Positions 1 to 6,772 of a stretch of DNA of 19,997 nt are shown here, one piece after another. Both the position numbers and the translations under genes were made by a program. The notes under the pieces are model-generated. The model worked only from the letters and a program-made list of their open reading frames with translations, had not been told where the DNA came from and ran no database searches. Every line of letters begins with the position of its first letter. Within the stretch, counting starts at the first letter, position 1. The DNA lies in NCBI GenBank assembly GCA_019347645.1, contig JAHWKZ010000014.1:1-19997 (forward strand), written 5' to 3'. Source of the DNA: Gemmatimonadota bacterium. Its GTDB lineage: Bacteria > Gemmatimonadota > Gemmatimonadetes > JACCXV01 > JAHWKZ01.

Positions 1-450
1 GGGCTCCACCACATGTTCGGCCAGCTTGATGACGAGCGTCCCCTCCACCACGGTCGTCTGGCCGCCCTCGGTCTTCGTGCCCGTCACCGGGACCTCGATC
101 GTCCCGAGGCCCAGGAGCCTTCCCTGTACGGGCAACTCGCGGATCAGGCCCGCCCCTTGGACCCAGTGCGGCTCCGTACCCGCCACGAACTTGAACCAGC
201 AGGGCTCTTCACCGGCCGCCGGGGTGACCACCTCATGGAACACCCCAGCGAGCCCGGCGGGGAGATCGAAGCTGAAGGTGGGCCCGCCGCCGACCTCGGT
301 GCCGCTGTAGCTCAGGTCGGTCAGCAGCGTTCGCTGCACGCCGTTCGCCAGCTCCAGGCCGGACGACTGCGGGGACAGCGGGACATCGGTGGTCTCCGAG
401 CAGGCAGCGAGAGCGAGCAGGCAGAGTGTGAGGGTAAGGTAGAGGCGCAT
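1..450 (-). CDS. Putative lipoprotein, 3' end beyond the window
   Basis: The reading frame stays open through base 1, so 150 codons are visible and the C-terminus is missing. The N-terminus is a short hydrophobic signal ending in a lipobox, LALAAC, with the lipidated cysteine at residue 17. This predicts a signal peptidase II-processed protein anchored to a membrane. The ATG at 450 is preceded by AAGGAG at good spacing. The mature part is rich in Gly, Thr and Val with alternating hydrophobic residues (for example FSFDLPAGLAGVFHEVV), suggesting beta structure. I recognise no family and assign no function. It lies downstream of another small lipoprotein gene on the same strand, separated by 276 nt that contain a perfect palindrome, so it probably has its own promoter. 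Confidence 0.8.
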   Translation of the reverse strand, partial: MRLYLTLTLCLLALAACSETTDVPLSPQSSGLELANGVQRTLLTDLSYSGTEVGGGPTFSFDLPAGLAGVFHEVVTPAAGEEPCWFKFVAGTEPHWVQGAGLIRELPVQGRLLGLGTIEVPVTGTKTEGGQTTVVEGTLVIKLAEHVVEP

Positions 451-726
451 GGGCGGGTTCTCCTTCGACGTCAGCAGGCAAGTAGTGGCCACCGGCTTGA
501 AGGCTACTCCCCGCCGCGAGACCCCTCCATCGCATGATCATGCGATAGGACCCACCCCGTTCGGCGAGTTAAAGCGCACGATGCATGGCCGCCACCGGCG
601 ACACTCGGTTGTCAGGAGGCAAAAGTACGACCCCGGCTGGTTCGCCGTGTACTGCGGACCCCAGTCGTGACGGAGCCCGAGCCCCAGGCGAGCGCCATCG
701 CGAGGTGCGGCGCAGGGAGGTCGAAC
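451..726. other. Non-coding gap between the two lipoprotein genes
   Basis: This 276-nt stretch separates the end of the etfB-etfA-nadA-lipoprotein cluster from the next minus-strand gene. Apart from the palindrome at 529-546 and the ribosome binding site just above 450, I see no coding frame with a credible start and no clear terminator. Confidence 0.6.
529..546. promoter_or_regulatory. 18-bp perfect palindrome, candidate operator
   Basis: The sequence ATCGCATGATCATGCGAT is an uninterrupted perfect palindrome. It sits 79-96 nt upstream of the lipoprotein ATG at 450, in a non-coding gap. The flanking bases do not pair. As RNA it would fold as a 7-bp stem with a GATC loop, but no T-tract follows on either strand, so a dimer-binding operator is more likely than a terminator. 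The binding protein is unknown. Confidence 0.55.
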
Positions 727-1140
727 TCAGGAGCGGTCCTCGCACAATTGCGCGTGGACCCGGCCGGGCAGAGTCTGGTTCTGGTCGACGTCCCACAGGA
801 GGGGGTCCTCGGGGGTGAGGACCACGCTGGTGGCCCGGACCGTCGTTGTGTCGTCGGCCACGGTGGCGCGGGCCCGGAACGAGCCGGTCTTGACCGACCC
901 GAAGCAGGCGACGCTCCCCGAGTCGGCGATCCCCAGCCGCTCCTCTCCGGCCCAGATCGCGAGCGGCCGCGACCGGCTGTGACGCACCAGGAAGGTCCCC
1001 TGTTCGCCGAAGATGCCGCGCAGGATGCCGCGACCGCCGCAGGCGGTCAGGACGAGGGGGAAGGCGAGGAGGGGGATCGCGAGGAGGGCGACGAACCGGG
1101 CGCGCCGCCCGGCGGGCGTCCCGGCGGCGGCGCCGGTCAA
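727..1140 (-). CDS. Small putative lipoprotein
   Basis: This is a 137-residue protein with an N-terminal basic stretch (GRRAR), a hydrophobic segment at about residues 16-33 and a lipobox ending LTAC, with the cysteine at 34. The mature part is about 104 residues, with two further cysteines at 79 and 133 that could form a disulfide in the periplasm. The best start is TTG at 1140: it overlaps the nadA stop as TTGA, and no ATG or GTG lies in frame between nadA and the hydrophobic segment. Translation is therefore probably coupled to nadA. Family and function are not recognised. Being last in an etf-nadA cluster does not by itself imply a role in NAD or electron transfer metabolism. Confidence 0.75.
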   Translation of the reverse strand: MTGAAAGTPAGRRARFVALLAIPLLAFPLVLTACGGRGILRGIFGEQGTFLVRHSRSRPLAIWAGEERLGIADSGSVACFGSVKTGSFRARATVADDTTTVRATSVVLTPEDPLLWDVDQNQTLPGRVHAQLCEDRS

Positions 1141-2342
1141 CTCACCGCCAGCATCCGGTCCAGCGCGACCCGGGCGAGCCGGGCGGTCTCCGGCTCCACC
1201 GCGACCTCGTTCACCACGTGACCGGCGACCAGGTTCTCGAGCGTCCACGCGAGGTGGGGCTGGTCGATCCGATACATCGTCGCGCACATGCAGACGGTGG
1301 GGCTCAGGAACCAGACGCCCTTGTCGGGGTGCTGCTCCTTGAGGCGGTTGACCATGTGGATCTCGGTGCCGATGGCCCATTCGCTGCCGGGGCCGGCGTT
1401 CTCGATCGTCTTCCGGATCACCTCGGTGGAGCCGACGTGATCGGCTTTGTCGACGACCTCCATCCGGCACTCCGGATGGACGAGCACGTCGATCTCCGGC
1501 CGCTTCTCGCGGATGGCGTCGACGTGCTCGGGCTGGAAGACGGCGTGGACGGAGCAGTGGCCCTCCCACAGGATCACCCTGGCGCGGGCCAGGGCGGCCG
1601 GGTCGACTCCGCCTCCGGGCAGGGTGGGCCTCCACAGCACCATGTCGTCCAGCGAAACGCCGTTCGCCTTGGCGGTATTGCGGCCGAGGTGCTGGTCGGG
1701 GAAGAAGAGGAGCTTCTCGCGGCGCTCGAACGCCCACCGCATCACGGCCCCCGCGTTGGAGGACGTGCAGACGATGCCCCCGTGGCGACCGCAGAAGGCC
1801 TTGAGGTCGGCGGTCGAGTTCATGTAGGTGATCGGCGTGACCCGCGTCTCGGGAGGCTCCCCGAGGGCCTCGGCCAGCGCCGCCCAGGCGTCCTCCACCT
1901 GCTCGATGTCGGCCATGTCGGCCATCGAGCAGCCGGCCGAGAGGTCGGGGAGGATCACCCGCTGGTCGGGCCGCGAGAGGATGGCCGCGGTCTCGGCCAT
2001 GAAGTGGACCCCGCAGAAGACGATCGTCTCCGCGTCCGAGTCGGCGGCCTGGCGGGAGAGCAGGAACGAGTCGCCGGTCAGGTCGGCGTGCCGGTAAACG
2101 TCGTCCCGCTGGTAGTGGTGGACGAGCAGGACCAGCCGGTCGCCGAGCGTCGCCCTGGCGGCACGGACCCGCTCGGCGCACGCGTCGGGAGAGAGCGAGC
2201 GGTACTCCTCGAACGGGATCGTGGCGCCCGGCTCGACGTCGATCAGGCCCACGGTCCCGTGGGAGTGGCCGCCCTGGTACGGGGCGGTCCCCTTCTCGTC
2301 GCACTCGAGCGAGACGTCCTCGAAGATCTTCAGGTCTTCCAT
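1137..2342 (-). CDS. nadA: Quinolinate synthase NadA
   Basis: NadA condenses iminoaspartate with dihydroxyacetone phosphate to make quinolinate, the precursor of NAD, using a [4Fe-4S] cluster in the cytoplasm. The 401-residue product carries the family blocks: HHYQRDDVYRHAD near 75-87, VFCGVHFMAETA near 108-120, YMNSTADLKAFCG near 173-185, TSSNAG, EGHCSVH and the C-terminal CMCATM. Likely cluster cysteines are C110, C263 and C353; the 90-residue gap between the last two is what I recall for the Bacillus-type enzyme. It is slightly longer than the usual 300-370 residues because of an N-terminal extension of about 60 residues. The ATG at 2342 lies 34 nt after the etfA stop with only a weak ribosome binding site. 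No nadB or nadC is present nearby. Confidence 0.96.
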   Translation of the reverse strand: MEDLKIFEDVSLECDEKGTAPYQGGHSHGTVGLIDVEPGATIPFEEYRSLSPDACAERVRAARATLGDRLVLLVHHYQRDDVYRHADLTGDSFLLSRQAADSDAETIVFCGVHFMAETAAILSRPDQRVILPDLSAGCSMADMADIEQVEDAWAALAEALGEPPETRVTPITYMNSTADLKAFCGRHGGIVCTSSNAGAVMRWAFERREKLLFFPDQHLGRNTAKANGVSLDDMVLWRPTLPGGGVDPAALARARVILWEGHCSVHAVFQPEHVDAIREKRPEIDVLVHPECRMEVVDKADHVGSTEVIRKTIENAGPGSEWAIGTEIHMVNRLKEQHPDKGVWFLSPTVCMCATMYRIDQPHLAWTLENLVAGHVVNEVAVEPETARLARVALDRMLAVS

Positions 2343-2376
2343 CGATCGGTGGCGCGCCGGCCGGTCGAGCGGTCGC

Positions 2377-3381
2377 TCAGGCCGCGCCCCGTGCCTCCTT
2401 CACCTTCTGCGTCAGGGCCGGGACCACCTCGAAGAGGTCGCCCACGATGCCGTAGTCGGACACGGCGAAGATCGGCGCGTTCGGGTCCTTGTTGATCGCG
2501 ACGATCGTGCCGCTGTTCTTCATACCCACCAGATGTTGGATCGCTCCGCTGATGCCGACCGCCAGGTAGAGCTTCGGCGCCACGGTCTGGCCGCTGGAAC
2601 CGATCTGGCGGTCCATCGGCAGCCATTCGTTGTCGCACACCGGACGGCTGGCGGCGAGCTGCCCGCCGAGCGCGTCGGCCAGCTCGCGGACGATGTCGAG
2701 ACGCTCCTCCTTGCCGATCCCCCGCCCCACGGCCACGATCACGTCGGCGCGGGAGAGGTCCACCTTGTCCACCACCTCCTGGAAGGTGTCGACCACCTCG
2801 GTCCGCGTCTCCAGGTCGCCGAGGTCGATCTCCTGCTCGACGATCTCCGCCGCCGCGTCGCCGGCCGCCGCGTCGCTCGCCAGGTACGCCCCGGCCTGGA
2901 GGCTCACGAACCGGACGCCGTCGGAACCCTCGTCGGCGAACACGCAGTCGGCGTTCAGCTTCCCCTGATAGGGCTGGCGGACGAAGACGGGCGTCCCCTC
3001 CTCGACGCGGAACGCCACCACGTCGGACACGAAACCCGCGTCCAGCGCGGCGGCCAGGCGTGGCACCCAGTCGCGGACCTGGTACGTGTGCGGGAACAGG
3101 ACGTAATCGGGGCTCTCGGCCTCGACGGCCCGCGTCATGGCCGCGGCGTAGGGATCCGGGGTGTAGGGGTCGAGCTTCGGGTCGTCGATCAGCCGCACGG
3201 CCTCGAGCTCCTTCGCGGCGACCGCCTCGGCGGCGCTCCGCGCGCCGGAGCCCATCACCACCGCCTCGACCGGTTTCCCCAGCGCCTCGCCCAGCTTCTG
3301 GGCGGCCGCGACGGTCTCGAAGGAGACGCCCTTGGGCCGCCCATCCTCGAGTTGCGCCACGGCCCAGATCGCGCCCGCCAT
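2377..3381 (-). CDS. etfA: Electron transfer flavoprotein alpha subunit
   Basis: EtfA forms a heterodimer with EtfB that carries electrons from acyl-CoA and other dehydrogenases to the respiratory chain through bound FAD. The 334-residue protein has the N-terminal ETF domain (about 1-190) and the C-terminal FAD-binding domain. The latter shows VAVGRGIG (217-224), GSSGQTVAPKLYLAVGISGA (261-280) and the downstream INKDPNAPIFAVSDYGIVGD stretch (296-315), the expected FAD signature. The ATG at 3381 overlaps the etfB stop as ATGA, so the subunits are translationally coupled. The length is normal. The FAD ligands appear intact, and I see no added ferredoxin domain as in some bifurcating ETFs. Confidence 0.96.
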   Translation of the reverse strand: MAGAIWAVAQLEDGRPKGVSFETVAAAQKLGEALGKPVEAVVMGSGARSAAEAVAAKELEAVRLIDDPKLDPYTPDPYAAAMTRAVEAESPDYVLFPHTYQVRDWVPRLAAALDAGFVSDVVAFRVEEGTPVFVRQPYQGKLNADCVFADEGSDGVRFVSLQAGAYLASDAAAGDAAAEIVEQEIDLGDLETRTEVVDTFQEVVDKVDLSRADVIVAVGRGIGKEERLDIVRELADALGGQLAASRPVCDNEWLPMDRQIGSSGQTVAPKLYLAVGISGAIQHLVGMKNSGTIVAINKDPNAPIFAVSDYGIVGDLFEVVPALTQKVKEARGAA

Positions 3382-4175
3382 CACAGCACCTTCGCTTTCT
3401 TCTGGAGTTTGTCGACCAGGGTCGCGGCGGCCGTTTCGGCGTCGCCCTCGATCATCTCGGCCTCGGCGGTCTTCTCGGGGACGTAGAGCCGGCGGACCTC
3501 GACCCGGCGGCCGGCCTCGCCCACGGCGGAGGCGTCGAGTCCCAGGTCGGAGGGGGAGACCTTCCGGATCTCCTTCTTCTTGGCGCCCATGATCCCCTTC
3601 AGCGTGGCGTAGCGGACCGGATAGATCCCGCTCTGGATCGTGAGCACCGCCGGGGTCGGCAGCGTGATCCACTGGAACCAGCCGCCCTCGAGCTCGCGCT
3701 TCACCTTGATTCGGCCGCCCTCGGGACTCTCGATCTCCATGATCAGGGTCGCCGACGGCCAGCCGAGCCGCTCGGCGACGAGCACTCCGGTCTGCGACCA
3801 GCCGGCGTCGTCGGACTGCAGGCCGGTCAGGACCAGGTCGACGCCGCCCTCGTTCTCGACGGCGGCGGCCAGCGCGCGGGCGGTCGCGGTGGCGTCGCCG
3901 CCCGCGAAGGCGGCGTCGTTCAGGTGGATGGCGCGCGCGGCGCCCATGGCGAGGGCGCGTCGGATCGACTCCTCGGCGCGGTCGGGCCCGAGCAGCAGGA
4001 CGACCACCTCCCCGTCCGTCTTCTCGGCCAGGCGGAGCCCGGCCTCGAGAGCGTACTGGTCGCTCTCGTTGATCTCCGTCGCGATGCCGGCTTCGTCGAT
4101 GGACCTCCCGTCGGAGGCGACCTTCAGCCGGGCGTCGCGCTCCGGTACCTGCTTGATGCAGACGACGATATTCAC
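3381..4175 (-). CDS. etfB: Electron transfer flavoprotein beta subunit
   Basis: EtfB is the partner of EtfA and binds AMP, or a second FAD in bifurcating types. The 264-residue protein begins VNIVVCIKQVPERDARLK, the standard ETF-beta N-terminus. It contains the DLVLTGLQSDDAGWSQTGVLVAE segment (about residues 113-135) typical of the family, and the C-terminal region ending in basic residues. The frame extends upstream to an ATG at 4226, but the GTG at 4175 matches the family start and has AGGAG about nine bases upstream, so I chose it. It is the first gene of the cluster etfB-etfA-nadA-lipoprotein. A candidate promoter lies at 4276-4248, and a hairpin followed by seven T sits in the leader. 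Confidence 0.95.
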   Translation of the reverse strand: MNIVVCIKQVPERDARLKVASDGRSIDEAGIATEINESDQYALEAGLRLAEKTDGEVVVLLLGPDRAEESIRRALAMGAARAIHLNDAAFAGGDATATARALAAAVENEGGVDLVLTGLQSDDAGWSQTGVLVAERLGWPSATLIMEIESPEGGRIKVKRELEGGWFQWITLPTPAVLTIQSGIYPVRYATLKGIMGAKKKEIRKVSPSDLGLDASAVGEAGRRVEVRRLYVPEKTAEAEMIEGDAETAAATLVDKLQKKAKVL

Positions 4176-4211
4176 GACGAGGCTCCTGAGAATTCGCTGG
4201 AAAGAGGGCGG

Positions 4212-4233
4212 AAAAAAACGGTCCACGGACCGT
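4212..4233 (-). promoter_or_regulatory. Hairpin plus T7 tract in the etfB leader
   Basis: Read on the minus strand, ACGGTC-CGTG-GACCGT forms a 6-bp stem with a 4-nt loop, and the run of T reaches seven residues. This is the shape of a small intrinsic terminator. It lies between the likely transcription start (about 4241) and the etfB GTG at 4175, so it could attenuate the operon or stabilise the 5' end. The same bases on DNA are a 16-bp inverted repeat (4218-4233) that could be an operator. Confidence 0.45.
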
Positions 4234-4247
4234 CGAAAACCGCGGCG

Positions 4248-4276
4248 AAGTTAGGGTTTCCGATATATAGGGACAA
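4248..4276 (-). promoter_or_regulatory. Candidate sigma-70-like promoter for etfB
   Basis: On the minus strand TTGTCC (4276-4271) is followed after 17 nt by TAACTT (4253-4248). The -35 matches TTGACA at four of six positions and the -10 fits TANNNT. The start would fall near 4241, giving a leader of about 66 nt. Confidence 0.4.
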
Positions 4277-4342
4277 CCGCGTCGGGCTCTCCCCGGCCAC
4301 CGTACGGAGGCTCAGCCGGGAGCGTCGGTAATCCTCTCCGGC

Positions 4343-4348
4343 TATGAT
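4343..4348 (+). promoter_or_regulatory. Candidate -10 element for a leaderless start
   Basis: TATGAT ends seven bases before the ATG at 4356. This spacing would place transcription initiation at or next to the start codon. No convincing -35 is seen 17 nt upstream. Confidence 0.35.
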
Positions 4349-4355
4349 TCCGGTG

Positions 4356-5330
4356 ATGCGGATCCTGGTGGCCACGCGGGACGACGTATTCGTCCTCGAT
4401 TCCGACGACGGCGCGCTCCGCGAATCGGCGGGGGTGCACCGCAGTCCGACGTGCCTCGCCGTTGACGGGGCGACCGGGCGGGCCTGGTGTGGGACGGTCG
4501 ACGGCGTCCGGTGGAGTGACGATGGCGGCGACAGGTGGGAGCCGGCGGGTCTCGAGGGCGAGGAGGTGACCGCGGTGGCGGCGAGCCTGACCGAGCCCGG
4601 GGTCGTCTGGGCGGGAACCGAGCCGAGCGCGATCTACCGCTCCGACGACGGAGGCTCGACCTGGTCCCGCGCCGAAGGTCTGCTGGACCTGCCGTCGTCC
4701 TCCGAGTGGTCGTTCCCGCCGCGGCCCGAGACTCACCACGTGCGCTGGATCGCCTGCCACCCGGCCGAGCCCGGCCGGTTGTGGGTGGCGATCGAGGCGG
4801 GAGCTCTCGTCACCTCGTCCGACGGCGGCGCGAGTTGGGAGGACCGGGTCCCGGACGGCCCCTACGACACCCATGAGCTGGCGATCCACCCCGAGCGGCC
4901 GGATGGCCTGCGGGTGGCGGCCGGTGACGGGTACTTCGAGAGCGAGGACGGCGGCGCCACGTGGCGCTCGCCGGAGCGGGGGCTGGAGGTCGGATACCTG
5001 CGGAGCGTGGCGATCGATCCGGGGGATCCCGACGCCGTCGTGGTGTCGGCGGCCTCGCACGCGCACGCCGCGTACGCGGCCGGGCGCTCCGACGGGCGGC
5101 TCTACCGGCGCGAGGGCGACGGCCCCTGGCGCCGGGTGGTCGAGGGGTGGCCCGATCCTCCGGACACGATCGCCCCGCTGCTGGTGGCGGGACGGGAGCC
5201 CGGCGAGCTGTGGGCGGCCGACGAGCGCGGCGTCCACCGCTCCGAGGACGGCGGGCGGGCGTGGCGGTTTGCGGCGGTCTTCGAGGCGACCCCGCCCTGG
5301 CTCCGCGGGCTGGCGGTCGTCGACGCCTGA
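4356..5330 (+). CDS. Asp-box (BNR) beta-propeller protein, cytoplasmic
   Basis: The 324-residue product has five Asp-box repeats of the S-x-D-x-G-x-x-W type, at about 54-61, 96-103, 154-161, 196-203 and 296-303, plus a degenerate blade near 245-258. This predicts a six- or seven-bladed propeller of the sialidase/sortilin/YCF48-like fold. There is no signal peptide, so it should be cytoplasmic, unlike secreted sialidases. I see no clear sialidase arginine triad and do not call an enzyme; database matches would probably read exo-alpha-sialidase or WD40-like. An in-frame ATG at 4344 is possible, but it lies inside a -10-like TATGAT; the ATG at 4356 begins MRILVATRDDVFVLD and fits a leaderless start. 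The gene ends one base before the convergent membrane protein gene. Confidence 0.85.
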   Translation: MRILVATRDDVFVLDSDDGALRESAGVHRSPTCLAVDGATGRAWCGTVDGVRWSDDGGDRWEPAGLEGEEVTAVAASLTEPGVVWAGTEPSAIYRSDDGGSTWSRAEGLLDLPSSSEWSFPPRPETHHVRWIACHPAEPGRLWVAIEAGALVTSSDGGASWEDRVPDGPYDTHELAIHPERPDGLRVAAGDGYFESEDGGATWRSPERGLEVGYLRSVAIDPGDPDAVVVSAASHAHAAYAAGRSDGRLYRREGDGPWRRVVEGWPDPPDTIAPLLVAGREPGELWAADERGVHRSEDGGRAWRFAAVFEATPPWLRGLAVVDA

Positions 5331-5331
5331 C

Positions 5332-6093
5332 CTAGGAGAAGACGGCCTCCGCGTCCGCCTCGTACTTCGCCCGGTAGTGGCGCTGCCAGAGGGCGATCGC
5401 CGGGATCCCGATCACGCTCGGCAGGATCCACGGGACGATCGCCCACGTCCCCTCCAGCGAATAGTCGAACAGCCGCGAGGCGCCGAAGACGGCGAAGGCG
5501 GTGTGGAAGGCGATCCCGCCGCCGAGCATCCCGCCGATGTGCTGGTACCAGTGCGGCATCCGCTCGGAGGGGCGACGGCGGGCGTACCGCAGACCGCTCC
5601 AGCCGCCGACGAGCCCGATCGGCGAGAGCGCGACGAACAGGATCTCCCGGTCGACGACCCCGAGGGCCAGCACGCCGAGCCCGGCCGCGAAGGAGAGCGC
5701 GTGGACGGCGGTGTGGAACGGCGTCCGGAGGAGATCCACGCGCCGGCCGGCGCGCATCGCCCCCACCCCGTGATGGACCGAAGCGAGCGTGACGATCCCC
5801 AGGTAGCCGAGGAAGACCGCCAGCTCGCGGATCCGTCCGGCGACCGCGCCCACGTCGGCCGCGCCGACGGGCATCGCCTCGGGATGGGTGCCGAACGGGC
5901 GGATCAGCGACAGGGCGCAGATCGCGATCGCGGTCGCCGCCACCACGTACGCCGACCACAGGAACGCGGTTCCCGTCCGCACGTGGAGCCGGCCGCCCTT
6001 CGCCGCGAAAACCGGGATCCAGAAGGCGACCAGGCCGACGAAACCGAAGACGACATGGGCGACAAGGAGCGCCCGGTACGCGGAGTGGATCAT
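5332..6093 (-). CDS. Polytopic membrane protein, DUF2306-like
   Basis: This 253-residue protein has about seven hydrophobic segments (around 8-30, 42-64, 90-110, 126-146, 150-170, 187-207 and 216-236), with the C-terminus probably cytoplasmic. Several histidines lie in or next to the segments (H13, H37, H107, H108, H127, H131, H181, H185, H197), a pattern reminiscent of DUF2306 and other haem-binding or hydrophobic-ligand proteins. The family assignment rests on the overall look (HVRTG after the first segment) and is uncertain. Its ATG at 6093 overlaps the padR stop as ATGA, so the two are co-translated and it is probably the direct regulatory target of that PadR protein. The function is unknown. 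Confidence 0.75.
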   Translation of the reverse strand: MIHSAYRALLVAHVVFGFVGLVAFWIPVFAAKGGRLHVRTGTAFLWSAYVVAATAIAICALSLIRPFGTHPEAMPVGAADVGAVAGRIRELAVFLGYLGIVTLASVHHGVGAMRAGRRVDLLRTPFHTAVHALSFAAGLGVLALGVVDREILFVALSPIGLVGGWSGLRYARRRPSERMPHWYQHIGGMLGGGIAFHTAFAVFGASRLFDYSLEGTWAIVPWILPSVIGIPAIALWQRHYRAKYEADAEAVFS

Positions 6094-6674
6094 CCTTCCT
6101 CCCTGGCCTCGGGTTCGGACGAGCCGATCCGGCGGTCGAGCCGCTCGATCGCCTCGTCGCACCATTCGAGCTTGCCGGCCAGCGAGTGGAGCCCCATGCG
6201 CAGGCCGAGGTGGTCGTGGAACGCGTCGGTGGGGAGCCTGTCGGGGAACCCCGGGACGGCGCGGAAGTGCTCGGCCTCGATCGCCTCGAGCTCGGCGCGC
6301 CACGCGGCCAGCCGCGCTCGCAGCGCGACCATGAAGTCGCGGGTCTGGCGCTCGTCGCCGAGCTCGTCCATGAACGCGAGCTGTCCGAGGTAGGCGAACC
6401 GCTCCGCCCCCACCGCCGGTCCGGAGCGAAGCCACCGGACCAGCTCCTGCCTTCCCTCGGGCGTGGTCTCGTAGACGACCCGATCGGGACCCCGGTCGGA
6501 TGCCTCGGCGCGGCTCGAGAGCCAACCCTTCTTCTCCAGCCGCTTGAGCGTCGGGTAGATCTGCGACAGCTCGGCCGACCAGAAGTGGCGGATATGCTCG
6601 TCGAAGGCGGTCTTGAGATCGTAGCCGCTGGCCGGCTCGCGGAGCAGGCCGAGGAGGATGTGGGGGAGGCTCAT
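6090..6674 (-). CDS. PadR-family transcriptional regulator
   Basis: The 194-residue product begins MSLPHILLGLLREPASGYDL, the standard PadR winged-helix start. SAELSQIYPTLKRLEKKGWL (33-52) is the recognition-helix region, followed by the beta wing with YETTPEGRQEL. Residues from about 90 form the C-terminal helical dimerisation domain (AphA-like/Vir type). PadR proteins usually repress their own operon and a neighbouring membrane or efflux gene. Here the next gene encodes a membrane protein overlapping by ATGA. No Shine-Dalgarno precedes the ATG; instead an AT-rich double palindrome lies 1-29 nt upstream. The inducing ligand cannot be read from the sequence. Confidence 0.93.
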   Translation of the reverse strand: MSLPHILLGLLREPASGYDLKTAFDEHIRHFWSAELSQIYPTLKRLEKKGWLSSRAEASDRGPDRVVYETTPEGRQELVRWLRSGPAVGAERFAYLGQLAFMDELGDERQTRDFMVALRARLAAWRAELEAIEAEHFRAVPGFPDRLPTDAFHDHLGLRMGLHSLAGKLEWCDEAIERLDRRIGSSEPEAREEG

Positions 6675-6675
6675 C

Positions 6676-6703
6676 TATATAAAGAGTTATATAATATATT
6701 ATA
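6676..6703. promoter_or_regulatory. AT-rich double palindrome upstream of padR, candidate operator/promoter
   Basis: TATATAA-AGAG-TTATATA (6676-6693) is a perfect 7-bp-arm inverted repeat. TATAATATATTATA (6690-6703) is an overlapping 14-bp perfect palindrome. Both lie directly upstream of the padR ATG in an otherwise GC-rich region. On the minus strand the second repeat includes TATAAT (6703-6698), which could be the -10 box, so regulator binding would block transcription. Confidence 0.6.
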
Positions 6704-6772
6704 GTCCGCCGCCGCAAGGGCCCTCCTGGGGCGAATTCCCGATACGGACGAGATCCACCCTGGGCGGCGGCT

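Noticed and set aside
449..670. 73-codon plus-strand frame in the gap between lipoprotein genes
   Set aside because: No ribosome binding site, no recognisable domain, and it runs through the palindrome and the lipoprotein leader.
1218..4331. Long plus-strand open frames across the etf-nadA cluster (1218-2495, 2221-3486, 3060-4331)
   Set aside because: They are opposite-strand shadows of nadA, etfA and etfB. The translations are Arg/Gly/Pro-rich without family motifs, while the minus frames match well-known proteins.
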